Part shown: positions 16,971 to 26,081 of the stretch, one piece after another
Position numbering within the stretch: the first letter of the stretch is position 1
How the letters are laid out: the number at the start of each line of letters is the position of its first letter
The notes under the pieces: model-generated
The model's database searches: none
What the model saw: the letters and a program-made list of their open reading frames with translations, nothing else
What the model was told of the DNA's origin: nothing
From: Brachyspira suanatina
Lineage (GTDB): Bacteria > Spirochaetota > Brachyspiria > Brachyspirales > Brachyspiraceae
Assembly (NCBI RefSeq): GCF_001049755.1
Contig: NZ_CVLB01000001.1
Coordinates: forward strand, 1,754,995 to 1,818,994
Length of the DNA stretch: 64,000 nt
Reading direction: 5' to 3'
Program-made: the position numbers and the translations under genes

Positions 16971-18443
16971 GTGAATATTAATAATAACGCTTCTCAGTTA
17001 AAAAAAGAGATTTTGGTAAAGATAGCATTAATGTTTATTGAGGATAGACTTATAGAAGATATTGACAGATTACCTATAGAGATAATACCTAGAGATAGCA
17101 AATCTATAAGATGCTGTATACACAACGATAGAGAAATCATCAAAAATAGAATTATGGCAAGACTTGGAATAAGTGTTGAAGGTAAAGAGGATAGCGGAAT
17201 ACCATTATCTGAATATGCTAAATTGGCATTAGATAGAGATAAACCTACTTGGCCTATGCTTACTGTATTAGATGAGGCTTGTAATGCATGTGTAAGAGCT
17301 AATTTTATGGTTACTAATGCTTGTCAGGCTTGTTTGGCTAGACCTTGTATGGTTAACTGTCCTAAAGATGCCATAACTATATTAGATGAAAAAAGAGCTC
17401 ATATAGACAGCTCTAAATGTATAAACTGCGGATTATGTTTAAAAAACTGTCCTTATCATGCAATCATTTATATACCTGTACCTTGTGAAGAATCTTGTCC
17501 TGTAGGTGCCATTAATAAGAATGATCAGGGAAAAGAAGTAATAGATTATCATAAATGTATATTCTGTGGAAACTGTATGAGAGAATGTCCTTTCAGTGCT
17601 ATGATGGATAAGGGACAGCTTTTAGATGTACTTAAGCATTTAAAGGCAGATGAGAAAGTTAATGTAATGTATGCTCCTGCTATAGCTTCTCAGTTTAATG
17701 CTAAACCTGGGCAATTAAAAAGTGCTTTATTAAAAATAGGATTCAATAAAGTTTGGGAAGTTGCTTTGGGTGCTGATGTTACTTCTGACAGAGAAGCTGC
17801 AGAATTCGAAGAGAGAATGGAAAGAGGAGATAAATTAATGACCACTTCATGCTGTCCTGCTTATGTTAAAGCTGTTAGAAAGCATGTACCTGAACTTATT
17901 CCTTGTGTATCTGAGACTAGAACTCCTATGCATTATACAGCTGAAATGATGCATGAAGATGATCCTGAAGCTGTTAATGTATTTATAGGACCTTGTCTTG
18001 CTAAAAGAAGGGAAAGTATAGATGATGATTTAGTAGATTATTGTTTATCTATGGAAGAACTTGATGCTTTATTCATAGCTACAGGTACAGATGTGGCAAA
18101 AGAACCTGATTTAAATATAGAAACTGTTCCTACTGCTTCCGGAAGAAAATATGCTGTAAGTGGAGGTGTTGCCGAAGCTGTTAAAGTAAGATTAAAACAC
18201 CCTGAAAAATTGAAAGCTACTGTTATTAACGGACTTGATAAAGAAGGTATGAAACAGCTAAAAGGCTATGGAAAGGTTCAGTCTGGAGAAATTCCTGTTA
18301 CAGATGATACACCTAATCTTGTTGAGGTTATGGCTTGTAATGGAGGCTGTGTTGGAGGACCTTGTGTAGTTAAAAATCCTAAAGCTGCTGCTGTTCAATT
18401 ACAAAGATACGCTTCTACAGGTACTGAGGTGAAAAAAGACTAA
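16971..18443 (+). CDS. [FeFe] hydrogenase, group B type, single subunit
   Basis: A 490-residue [FeFe] hydrogenase. The N-terminal part has a Cys-rich segment (CNACVRANFMVTNACQACLARPC) and ferredoxin-like 4Fe-4S clusters (CINCGLCLKNCP, then CIFCGNCMRECP). The H-cluster domain shows all three cysteine motifs: TTSCCPAYVKA, GPCLAKRRE and EVMACNGGCVGGPC. The second motif has GPC where classical enzymes have MPC, and the layout fits the poorly studied group B of anaerobes. It would couple ferredoxin oxidation to hydrogen formation, or sense hydrogen. Start is GTG with TTAGGAG seven bases before. It is monocistronic with its own promoter and terminator; no HydE/F/G maturases are in the window. Confidence 0.9.
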   Translation: MNINNNASQLKKEILVKIALMFIEDRLIEDIDRLPIEIIPRDSKSIRCCIHNDREIIKNRIMARLGISVEGKEDSGIPLSEYAKLALDRDKPTWPMLTVLDEACNACVRANFMVTNACQACLARPCMVNCPKDAITILDEKRAHIDSSKCINCGLCLKNCPYHAIIYIPVPCEESCPVGAINKNDQGKEVIDYHKCIFCGNCMRECPFSAMMDKGQLLDVLKHLKADEKVNVMYAPAIASQFNAKPGQLKSALLKIGFNKVWEVALGADVTSDREAAEFEERMERGDKLMTTSCCPAYVKAVRKHVPELIPCVSETRTPMHYTAEMMHEDDPEAVNVFIGPCLAKRRESIDDDLVDYCLSMEELDALFIATGTDVAKEPDLNIETVPTASGRKYAVSGGVAEAVKVRLKHPEKLKATVINGLDKEGMKQLKGYGKVQSGEIPVTDDTPNLVEVMACNGGCVGGPCVVKNPKAAAVQLQRYASTGTEVKKD

Positions 18444-18471
18444 TAATTTTATTTTATAAAATTTAATAAAC

Positions 18472-18515
18472 AAAAAAGGCAGAAGTCTTATATTAGACTT
18501 TTGCCTTTATTTTTT
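18472..18515. terminator. Bidirectional terminator between hydrogenase and ankyrin genes
   Basis: A 14-bp stem with one G·U pair (arms 18475-18488 and 18495-18508), A-run on the left and T-run on the right, in the gap between convergent stops. It serves both strands. Confidence 0.9.
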
Positions 18516-18524
18516 ATATAATTA

Positions 18525-19166
18525 TCAATCAGTTAATAATTTTTCTATATTTTTTAAATTTCTTGCTTTAGCATAATATAGCGCATCATGCCCATTTTTA
18601 TCTTTTATAGTTTTATCAGCACCATGTTCTAATAAAAGCTTAACTATTTCTACATAATTTAAACTATCATTTCCAAGTATAGTAACTTCAAGTAAAGCTG
18701 TAAAAGATAAATGATTTATATGATTTACATCTATATCAGTGTTTTCAAGAAGGAATTTTACTGTACCAAGATGTCCTTTTTCACATGCTGGTATTAAGGC
18801 ATTTCCGCCAAAAATATTTAATACATTTCTAGTATCAGCTTTTTCATATGTGAGTTTTACTATATCAAGCATTCCATTTGCACATGCATATAGAAAAGGT
18901 GAATTTAATTTTGCATCTTGTATATTAACATCAGCACCATTATCAACTAAAAGCTTAACCATTTTTACATAATTTTTATATGTAGCTATCATTAAAGGGG
19001 TTCTCTTTTTTTCATCTTGTAAATTTACATTTATACCCATTTCTATATATTCTTTTACAGATTTAATATCTCCGCTATGTACAGCAGAAAAAAAATCACT
19101 TCTAGTATCTGCAAATAAAGCAATATTCGTATATAAAATAAAAGCAAATATAAAAAATAATTTCAT
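18525..19166 (-). CDS. Exported ankyrin-repeat protein
   Basis: About 213 residues. The N-terminus MKLFFIFAFILYTNIALFAD is a Sec signal peptide; about five ankyrin repeats follow (KRTPLMIATYKNYVKMVKLL, NGADVNIQDAKLNSPFLYAC, GGNALIPACEKGHLGTVKFL and so on, ending HDALYYAKARNLKNIEKLL). The ATG at 19166 has GGAG six bases upstream and gives the clean signal peptide, so the in-frame ATG at 19196 is less likely. Ankyrin repeats mediate protein binding; a periplasmic or surface location is inferred from the signal. The partner is unknown. Expanded ankyrin families are common in intestinal spirochaetes. Confidence 0.88.
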   Translation of the reverse strand: MKLFFIFAFILYTNIALFADTRSDFFSAVHSGDIKSVKEYIEMGINVNLQDEKKRTPLMIATYKNYVKMVKLLVDNGADVNIQDAKLNSPFLYACANGMLDIVKLTYEKADTRNVLNIFGGNALIPACEKGHLGTVKFLLENTDIDVNHINHLSFTALLEVTILGNDSLNYVEIVKLLLEHGADKTIKDKNGHDALYYAKARNLKNIEKLLTD

Positions 19167-19371
19167 AATTACTCCAAATATATTTAATTTATTCATTATT
19201 TAAATATAACAAATCTTTTTTTGATTAGTTTTATTAATATAGTTTAATTATAGTTTTTACAACTATATAAAAGTACATTATAAATAGAGTTTTTATTATA
19301 TTTTTAATAATGATATTTAAAAAATATCCGAATAATTATTAAAGAAATATAATAGTAATTGGGACTTGAAA

Positions 19372-20784
19372 GTGCATTATATAGGTTTTTTAATAGCTTT
19401 TATTTTATATTTTACAGCCAACTTAAATGCTGTTGTTTATGATGTTTTTTCTAATACAAATAACATTTATTATAGTACATTAAATAATTTTACTAATAGT
19501 TATATATTATATGATAGTGACTCGGCACTTAACTACTTAACAGGAGACACTGCACTTGATTCTAGTATTTTACAGGGACTTATATACAGTAAAGATATTA
19601 AAAGTATAGAAGGTGCCAATGGAGGAGATGCTGTATTTTTTCATAATATTAAATCTTATATAAAACTTGATTATTATACAGGAGATGGTACACATAACTT
19701 TGAAGATACTATGACAAGTTTTACTTTGGAATTTTATTTGAATCCTTATAAAATAAGAATGAATTCTCAAGTACTATCAAAAACAGCTATATATAATGAA
19801 AACGGTATTACAAAATCTTCAGGCATAAAAGCTAATATTGTTAATGGAAGATTAGTTTGGCAGTTTAATAATTTATTCTCTTATAATGGTGTATATACAA
19901 ATGTTATGTTAACTCAAGGAGAATATTTAAAAGAGAATGAATGGAGACATCATAGTGTAAGTTTCAATGCTGCTACAGGAAAATTAGTAAAATATATAGA
20001 CGGACTTGAAGAGCAAGTGATATATTTAACTAGTACTGGCGATGAAACAGGTTCTCCTTATACTATAGAATTTGATAATATAAAATTGGATCCTTTATAT
20101 TTAGGAAATGGTTTTATAGGTGGACTAGATGCTTTTTATTTTACACCTCGTTATAAGCAGACTTTTAATTTATATCCTTATACAGCAGATGGTGAAATAA
20201 TAAGTAAAGTTATAGATTTTGAAAATAAAAATACATTTATTGACTCTATAAATTATATTGGAAATTCTACAAATGGAAGTTATATAGATTTATATTATAG
20301 AACTTCAGATTATTATTTTGCCCCTGAAGATGTTAATATAGCTTGGGAGCCTTTAAAAAATCATACTAATATAATGACAAATACAATGACTAGATATGTT
20401 CAAGTTAGAGCAGTATTAAAGAGCAATGTAGATAGAAATGTTACACCTGTATTGAATAATGTTTCTATAAATTATCATAATCCAAGAAAGCCTTTAGTAC
20501 CATCTAATTTAACAGCTACTGCAATGAATGGAACTTCTGTTATGTTAAAATGGAATGGCTCTCATGAAAATACATCAGGATATAAAATTTATTATGGAAC
20601 AAAATCAGGAGTATATAATGAAGCACAATATACGCCTATAATAACAGAAAATGTAAATGAATATATAATAGAAGGACTTGAAGAAGGAAAGGTTTATTAT
20701 TTTACCGTTACAGCTATAGGCGGAGAGGGCGGAAATATAGAAAGCAGTTTTTCTGAAGAAGTTTATGTAAGACCAATTCAATAA
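19372..20784 (+). CDS. Secreted LamG-like / fibronectin type III protein
   Basis: About 470 residues with a signal peptide (VHYIGFLIAFILYFTANLNA). Residues about 90-250 look like a concanavalin-A/LamG-type jelly roll (FTLEFYLNPYKI, NEWRHHSVSFNAATGKLVKYIDG, LGNGFIGGLDAFYF). The C-terminal ~90 residues form a fibronectin type III domain (PSNLTATAMNGTSVMLKWNGS to GLEEGKVYYFTVTAIGGEGG). It is probably a periplasmic or surface glycan- or protein-binding protein. Start choice: GTG at 19372, seven bases after GGGA, rather than TTG at 19366, which is too close to that site. A TPR protein follows after 14 bp with its own AAGGAG, so they form an operon. Confidence 0.78.
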   Translation: MHYIGFLIAFILYFTANLNAVVYDVFSNTNNIYYSTLNNFTNSYILYDSDSALNYLTGDTALDSSILQGLIYSKDIKSIEGANGGDAVFFHNIKSYIKLDYYTGDGTHNFEDTMTSFTLEFYLNPYKIRMNSQVLSKTAIYNENGITKSSGIKANIVNGRLVWQFNNLFSYNGVYTNVMLTQGEYLKENEWRHHSVSFNAATGKLVKYIDGLEEQVIYLTSTGDETGSPYTIEFDNIKLDPLYLGNGFIGGLDAFYFTPRYKQTFNLYPYTADGEIISKVIDFENKNTFIDSINYIGNSTNGSYIDLYYRTSDYYFAPEDVNIAWEPLKNHTNIMTNTMTRYVQVRAVLKSNVDRNVTPVLNNVSINYHNPRKPLVPSNLTATAMNGTSVMLKWNGSHENTSGYKIYYGTKSGVYNEAQYTPIITENVNEYIIEGLEEGKVYYFTVTAIGGEGGNIESSFSEEVYVRPIQ

Positions 20785-20798
20785 AAAGGAGTATGAAC

Positions 20799-21662
20799 GT
20801 GTCTACTAATACTAAAGCAATGAAATTAAGTAATCTTGCCGAAGAATTATTAAAAAAAGGAGTAAATGAAGAGGCTATAGAAGCCTTGAAAAGAAGTATG
20901 AGATTAAGTACTTCTGATGATATGAAAGCATATTTACAAGTTGCTGTTTCTTTATTTGAAAACGGCGATTATGAACATGCTAAAATATTTTTAAATACTT
21001 TTTTAGAATATTGGATGGCAGCCGAAGCATATTTCATTTTAGGAGCTATTGCTAAAAAAGAATATAGATTAGAAGAAGCTTTTGAACTTTACAGAAAAGG
21101 TATTACTTTATATACTTCATCAAACCTTAATCCTTATTATGAGTTTTTATCTTTATGTACACTTCTTAAAGAAGAAGATAAAGGATTGGAAACTGCTAAA
21201 AATGTACTTAAAATCAATTCTAAAGATAGAGTTGCTTTGGTTTATATGGCTAATTATTTCTTTAGAAATAAACTTTATAAAGAAGCTATGAATTTTTATA
21301 AAATATTAGTTGATAATAAGCTTGCTGATCATAATGACTACCATTATTATGGAGTTTGCTTGCATGAAATTAAAGATTATAAAAAAGCAGAAAATATGTA
21401 TTTGCAAGCATTAGCTATGTATCCAGCTGATACTCCTGAAGTGTTGGCTCTTAAAAATCTTAGAAGCAAAACATTAAAAGACAATTATCCTAATTTAAAA
21501 GAAAGTAAAGAAAAATATACAAATAAAATAAAAGAAAATCCTGAATCAAGTGATTATTTCCATTTAGGCAATATTGAATTTATTGATGGAAATTATGAAA
21601 AGGCAGCAGAATTCTATTCTAAAGCTAAAGAAGTTTATGAAGAGAAGGTTTGCATTTTATAA
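20799..21662 (+). CDS. Cytoplasmic TPR protein
   Basis: About 287 residues of TPR-like helical pairs (LAEELLKKGVNEEAIEALKR, YEHAKIFLNTFLEYWMAAEA, YHYYGVCLHEIKDYKKAENMY, YFHLGNIEFIDGNYEKAAEFY). There is no signal peptide. An ATG at 20793 lies only two bases after AAGGAG; the in-frame GTG at 20799 is seven bases from it and is the better start. It is downstream of and probably co-transcribed with the LamG/FN3 surface protein, so a role in that protein's assembly is possible but unproven. Confidence 0.8.
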   Translation: MSTNTKAMKLSNLAEELLKKGVNEEAIEALKRSMRLSTSDDMKAYLQVAVSLFENGDYEHAKIFLNTFLEYWMAAEAYFILGAIAKKEYRLEEAFELYRKGITLYTSSNLNPYYEFLSLCTLLKEEDKGLETAKNVLKINSKDRVALVYMANYFFRNKLYKEAMNFYKILVDNKLADHNDYHYYGVCLHEIKDYKKAENMYLQALAMYPADTPEVLALKNLRSKTLKDNYPNLKESKEKYTNKIKENPESSDYFHLGNIEFIDGNYEKAAEFYSKAKEVYEEKVCIL

Positions 21663-21792
21663 AATATTCTAAAAATTATTTTTATATCGTTTCTATTAGA
21701 TATAATTACATTGTCTTTAATAAATTAAGTATATAAATTTAATTTATTAAAAATAATAAACATACAAAATATAACTTTATAATGTCAAATTA

Positions 21793-21820
21793 TTGCATTT
21801 AATTTTTTTTATAGTATAAT
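21793..21820 (+). promoter_or_regulatory. Promoter very close to the substrate-binding lipoprotein start
   Basis: TTGCAT (21793-21798), 16-bp spacer, perfect TATAAT (21815-21820), only 13 bases before the ATG at 21834. Transcription would begin about seven bases before the start codon. Confidence 0.6.
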
Positions 21821-21833
21821 ATAGAAATATATT

Positions 21834-22829
21834 ATGAATAAAATTATTTATATTTTCTCTATTTTAATTCTTTTAATATCATGTAATATTAAAAAAGAAG
21901 ATGAAAGTAAAGATACAAATATCAAAATAAAAGTAGGATATTTGTATGAATTTGCCGGAGCTTCTGCAATTGCAATAGCAAAAGAAAAAGGTTTTTTTGA
22001 AGAAGAAAATCTAGATGCAGAACTATTTGAATTTTTCAATGGTCATGCTGCAATTTTATCTATGGTTTCTAAAGAAATAGATTTTACATATATAGGACAT
22101 GCAGCACATTCGCTAATTATAAACGGAGATGTACAAATATTAATACCAAATGGAATAAGCAAAGGCGAAAAAATAATAACAGGAAAATGGACAGGTATTA
22201 ATAACATTTCTGATTTAAAAAGAAAAACTATAGCAACTCATTTTGGTACTTCAAGTGCCACTATGCTTAATGCGATATTGGAAAAGAATAATATAAAACT
22301 AGAAGATATAAATTTAACAAATATTAATATCACTAATCTTGATGATGCTCTAATAAATAAAGAAGTTGATGCTGTCTCAATATGGGATCCATACACCAGA
22401 CAAATTACTGAAAAAATTCCAAATGATTATAAAATATTGGCTGATATTGCAAATTATAGTAATGAAATTATATTAACAAGCAGTTTTGTATCAACATCAG
22501 AATATATTAACAATAATCCGGATACCGTAAAAAAATTCTCAAGAGCAATATTAAAAGCTATGGATTATAGAAAAAATAATATATATGAAGCTGTAGAAAT
22601 TACAGCAAAACTTACTGGAAATGATATAGAATCAGTAAAAAAAGAAATAGATACAGGAATATGGTTTTCTTCATCAGATATAAAAAATGCATGTGATTCA
22701 GGAAAAATGATAAAATGGTATGAAGCACAGCAAAATATATTTTTAAATTCTAATATTATTAAAAAATCTCTACCTGTAACAAACTATATACAATTATCAA
22801 TCCTTACAAATATATTAAATAGTTTATAA
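21834..22829 (+). CDS. ABC transporter substrate-binding lipoprotein (NitT/TauT-like)
   Basis: A 331-residue lipoprotein: MNKIIYIFSILILLISC ends in a lipobox with Cys 17. The body is an NMT1/SsuA-like periplasmic binding protein: VGYLYEFAGASAIAIAKEKGFF, then FEFFNGHAAILSMVSKEIDF, ATHFGTSSATMLNAIL and VDAVSIWDPYTRQI. Relatives bind nitrate, sulfonates, taurine or thiamin precursors; the ligand here is unknown. No permease or ATPase gene is adjacent, so the rest of the transporter is elsewhere or absent. No ribosome site is visible and the -10 box is 13 bases away, so the mRNA may be leaderless. Its end overlaps the convergent aroA stop by six bases. Confidence 0.85.
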   Translation: MNKIIYIFSILILLISCNIKKEDESKDTNIKIKVGYLYEFAGASAIAIAKEKGFFEEENLDAELFEFFNGHAAILSMVSKEIDFTYIGHAAHSLIINGDVQILIPNGISKGEKIITGKWTGINNISDLKRKTIATHFGTSSATMLNAILEKNNIKLEDINLTNINITNLDDALINKEVDAVSIWDPYTRQITEKIPNDYKILADIANYSNEIILTSSFVSTSEYINNNPDTVKKFSRAILKAMDYRKNNIYEAVEITAKLTGNDIESVKKEIDTGIWFSSSDIKNACDSGKMIKWYEAQQNIFLNSNIIKKSLPVTNYIQLSILTNILNSL

Positions 22830-24086
22830 TACTATCCTAGCACCTATACTTCTAAATTGCTCTATAAAATTAAATGATGATTTATTTATAGACTCTGCAT
22901 CATCTATAATTATATCTCCATCAGAAATAGAAGAAGCAACTGCAAGTGCCATAGCTATTCTATGATCATTATGAGAAGTAGTATTTCCTCCTTTAAGTCT
23001 TTCAACACCTTCTATTAATATTTCATCTTCAGTTACTTCTATATTTGCCCCTATTCTTGAAAAACTATCCATTAAATCATTTATTCTATCACTTTCTTTA
23101 TATCTTAATCTGCCTGCATTATATAATCTGGTTTTACCTTTTGCTGTGGCAGCAAGAGTTGTTATTATAGGACCTAAATCTGGTATATTGGACATATCTA
23201 TATCAAGAGCATTTAATCTATTTGTTTTTTTCACAGTAATAGAATTATCATCATTATAAGAAACAGAAGCACCCATAAATTTTAATATATTAAGTATTTC
23301 TTTATCACCTTGAATAGAATATTTATTAAGACCATATAATGTAGTCTCTCCTCCCAAAGCACCAGCAGCGGCAAAAAAAGCAGCATGCGACCAATCTGAC
23401 TCTACTTCATAATCAATACCTGAATACTCCTGATTACCGTATACTTCTATTATATTATTATCATGTCTTAAAGTTTCTATATTAGCTGCTTTAAGTGTTT
23501 TCAAAGTCATCATAACATAAGGTTCTGACTCTAACTCCCCATCTATTATGATATTAGAATCACCTTCAAGCAAAGGCAATGCAAATAAAAGCCCACTTAA
23601 AAATTGACTGCTTAAATTACCTAATACTTTAAAATTTGATGATTTTAATTGTCCGGATACTTTAATAGAATCTTCTAAATGAATGAATTCAAGTCCCTCT
23701 TCTTTCCATATTTTTTTATAAACATCAATAGGTCTTGAAAATAATTTTTTAGAACCTGTAAAAGTACAAGTTATACCAAATGCAGACATTATAGGAATTA
23801 AAAACCTCAAACTACTTCCTGACTCTTTAACATCTATAGTTAATTCTTTTTTATATTCTTTTTTTGGAAAAACTTTAATTCCATCATCAATTATTTCTAA
23901 ATCAGCAAAATTAGAAACAGCATTTTTTGTAACTTCCACATCAACACTAACATTATCAATCCAATGTCTTATTATACTAGGACTTTTAGCTAATGAAGAT
24001 GCTATTAAAGCTCTATGTGCATCACTCTTACTCATTTGAATATAAATAGAACCGAAAATTTCTGAAGGTTTAATAGTTAAAGACAT
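22824..24086 (-). CDS. aroA: 3-phosphoshikimate 1-carboxyvinyltransferase (EPSP synthase)
   Basis: A 420-residue EPSP synthase of normal length. Motifs: MSKSDAHRALIASSLAKS at the N-terminus (phosphate and shikimate binding), ESGSSLRFLIPIMSAFG, LSSQFLSGLLFALPLL, ESDWSHAAFFAAAGALGG, RLRYKESDRINDL and NTTSHNDHRIAMALAVAS. It joins shikimate-3-phosphate and PEP in the aromatic amino-acid pathway. It lies 23 bp downstream of ftsY on the same strand, so the two are probably one transcript, though unrelated in function. No other aro genes are in the window. Confidence 0.97.
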   Translation of the reverse strand: MSLTIKPSEIFGSIYIQMSKSDAHRALIASSLAKSPSIIRHWIDNVSVDVEVTKNAVSNFADLEIIDDGIKVFPKKEYKKELTIDVKESGSSLRFLIPIMSAFGITCTFTGSKKLFSRPIDVYKKIWKEEGLEFIHLEDSIKVSGQLKSSNFKVLGNLSSQFLSGLLFALPLLEGDSNIIIDGELESEPYVMMTLKTLKAANIETLRHDNNIIEVYGNQEYSGIDYEVESDWSHAAFFAAAGALGGETTLYGLNKYSIQGDKEILNILKFMGASVSYNDDNSITVKKTNRLNALDIDMSNIPDLGPIITTLAATAKGKTRLYNAGRLRYKESDRINDLMDSFSRIGANIEVTEDEILIEGVERLKGGNTTSHNDHRIAMALAVASSISDGDIIIDDAESINKSSFNFIEQFRSIGARIVL

Positions 24087-24109
24087 AATATAACTCCAAT
24101 TATTATCAA

Positions 24110-25081
24110 TTATGCTAATATAGAATCAACGAAACTTTCAGCATCAAATTCTTTAAAATCTTCAACTTTCTCTCCAAAGCCTCCATAATATATAGGCAGA
24201 GATAAATAATGAGCTACACTTATTGCTACCCCACCCTTAGCTGTGCTATCCAACTTTGAAACTATAGCTCCTTGTATATCTAAAGCATTAGTAAATACTT
24301 TAGCCTGCTCTATTCCATTATGTCCAACATTGGCATCTAATACTAATATTGGTACAAATTTAAACTCTGTAAATCTCTCTGTAGCGATTTTCTTCATCTT
24401 CTCAAGCTGTCTTACCAAATTCTCCTGATTATGGAATCTTCCTGCAGTATCAACTATAACTATATCAGCATCTGTTGCCTTAGCTTTATCTAATGCTGAA
24501 AATAATACGCTTGCAGGATCTCCGGCTTGCTGTCCTTTAACTATAGTAACAGAAAGTCTATTAGCCCATTCTTCTAATTGTTCTATGGCAGCTGCTCTGA
24601 ATGTATCTGCTGCTGCTAATATAACTTTATGATCTTTCTTTAATATATTAGCTAATTTTGCTATTGAAGTTGTTTTACCTACTCCATTAACACCTACTAT
24701 AAAAAGTATAGTTTTACCATTAAGTTCTATTTTTCTTGAAATGAATTTAGATATTAAAATTTCTCTTAAATGTTTTTTAGCTTCAAACGGATCTTTTATA
24801 TTTTCTTTTTCTATTACATCTCTAAGTTTTGAAATAATATCTTTTGTAGTTTCAACACCAGCATCAGCTGTTATTAATGTATTTTCTAAACTTGCAAAAA
24901 ATTCATCATTGATTGATGAAGTATTAAATAGTGATGATAGTGAAAATTTACTTTTAGAACTTGTTAATGAAACTTTAGGTTTTTTAGATTTTTTCATTAA
25001 CACCAAAACTAAAATCAAAAGTACTACAAGTACACTGCATGCTATTATTATAATATTCATATACGGCATAGTAGATTGCAT
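24110..25081 (-). CDS. ftsY: Signal recognition particle receptor FtsY
   Basis: A 323-residue SRP receptor GTPase. The NG domain shows GVNGVGKTTSIAKLA, DTFRAAAIEQLEEWA, DTAGRFHNQENL, KLDSTAKGG and the end VEDFKEFDAESFVDSIL. In place of the long acidic domain of E. coli FtsY, the N-terminus has one hydrophobic helix (about residues 8-28, MNIIIIACSVLVVLLILVLV) and a short basic Ser-rich linker, so it is probably a true membrane-anchored receptor. ATG follows GGAG at 10 bases. aroA is 23 bp downstream. The upstream gene has its own terminator. Confidence 0.96.
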   Translation of the reverse strand: MQSTMPYMNIIIIACSVLVVLLILVLVLMKKSKKPKVSLTSSKSKFSLSSLFNTSSINDEFFASLENTLITADAGVETTKDIISKLRDVIEKENIKDPFEAKKHLREILISKFISRKIELNGKTILFIVGVNGVGKTTSIAKLANILKKDHKVILAAADTFRAAAIEQLEEWANRLSVTIVKGQQAGDPASVLFSALDKAKATDADIVIVDTAGRFHNQENLVRQLEKMKKIATERFTEFKFVPILVLDANVGHNGIEQAKVFTNALDIQGAIVSKLDSTAKGGVAISVAHYLSLPIYYGGFGEKVEDFKEFDAESFVDSILA

Positions 25082-25150
25082 TTATCAATTTCTCCAAATA
25101 TAAAATTTATTTAGAATATTATATAAACTATTAAGATTTTTTCAAGGTAT

Positions 25151-25187
25151 AAAAAAAGCATTGATAATAAAATATTATCAATGCTTT
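25151..25187 (-). terminator. Terminator of the rubrerythrin gene
   Basis: A perfect 14-bp stem (25155-25168 with 25174-25187) around a five-base loop. On the minus strand it is followed by seven U (complement of the A run at 25151-25157). It separates the rubrerythrin gene from ftsY. Confidence 0.9.
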
Positions 25188-25226
25188 CGCCTCTATAAAA
25201 AAATTAACGAATCAATTATTTTTTAA

Positions 25227-25835
25227 TTAATTAAATGCTTGGAAAGAACTAGCTGTAGCATTACATAATGGACATTTAGCTGGAGCTGAACCTGCTTCAA
25301 CATATCCGCAAACAGGGCATAAATAATAAACTGTAGGTAAAGTTTTTTTAGCATTTAAATCCTGTATAGTTTTGTTATATAATTCAGCATGTGTTTTTTC
25401 AACTGAAGCTATTCTGTTCATTAAATCAGAAACATTTTTATTGTTTTCAGAAGCAGCAACTTTACTGAAAGCAGGATACATTTTTGTATATTCATAAGTT
25501 TCACCAGCTATACCGCTTTTTAAATTATCAACATCAGTACCAGTTTTAATAGCATTGATTTTAGCTGTTAATGCTTTAGTTGATAATTTAGAAGATAAAG
25601 CCATATCGTTTAAAAGCTTAGCATGTAAAGCTTCTGCAGCAGAAGCTGCTTTAAATAAAGCTGCAACACTTTTGTTTTGAGCTTTTTTAGCATATTCAGC
25701 ATAGCTAGCAGATGCATTCATCTCACCATTATAAGACTGCATCATACCATCTAAAGTAGATTTAGCTGTTTGTCCATATACAAGACCAGCAAAAACGAAT
25801 AAGAACAAAATAAATAAACTTGATTTTTTAATCAT
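25227..25835 (-). CDS. Rubrerythrin with an N-terminal export signal
   Basis: 202 residues: a signal peptide (MIKKSSLFILFLFVFAGLVYG-Q), a four-helix ferritin-like domain and a C-terminal rubredoxin-type Fe site (CPVCGY…CPLCNA). The di-iron ligands look complete: Glu in NGEMNAS, ExxH in AAEALHAK, Glu in GETYEY, ExxH in VEKTHAEL. Rubrerythrins reduce hydrogen peroxide, usually in the cytoplasm of anaerobes; here the signal predicts a periplasmic protein, which would need an electron donor there. ATG follows AAAGGAT. It is monocistronic with a strong terminator. The cleavage site is predicted by eye. Confidence 0.9.
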   Translation of the reverse strand: MIKKSSLFILFLFVFAGLVYGQTAKSTLDGMMQSYNGEMNASASYAEYAKKAQNKSVAALFKAASAAEALHAKLLNDMALSSKLSTKALTAKINAIKTGTDVDNLKSGIAGETYEYTKMYPAFSKVAASENNKNVSDLMNRIASVEKTHAELYNKTIQDLNAKKTLPTVYYLCPVCGYVEAGSAPAKCPLCNATASSFQAFN

Positions 25836-26021
25836 CTTTTTATCCTTTTTTAATATAGAGTTTTTTGTTTTTTTGTTTATATGCGAGGCAACATATAGCT
25901 AATATAACCTTTAATACATAAAAAAGTAAAACAAATAAACATTTTTTTACAAAAAAAATATAATATAGTAAAATAATGTTAACATATACTAACTTTAATA
26001 TAAAAAACAATCATATAAAAT

Positions 26022-26056
26022 AATAAAAGGCAGCAAATTTTACATTTACTGCCTTA
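26022..26056 (-). terminator. Terminator of the aminotransferase gene
   Basis: A 12-bp stem with one mismatch (26027-26038 with 26044-26055), 26 bp past the stop on the minus strand, followed by a short U-rich run. Confidence 0.75.
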
Positions 26057-26081
26057 TATAAAAACATTATTTAAATTATTT

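Noticed and set aside
24741-25103. 120-residue frame opposite ftsY
   Set aside because: It is the antisense of the conserved FtsY N-terminal region; no family features.
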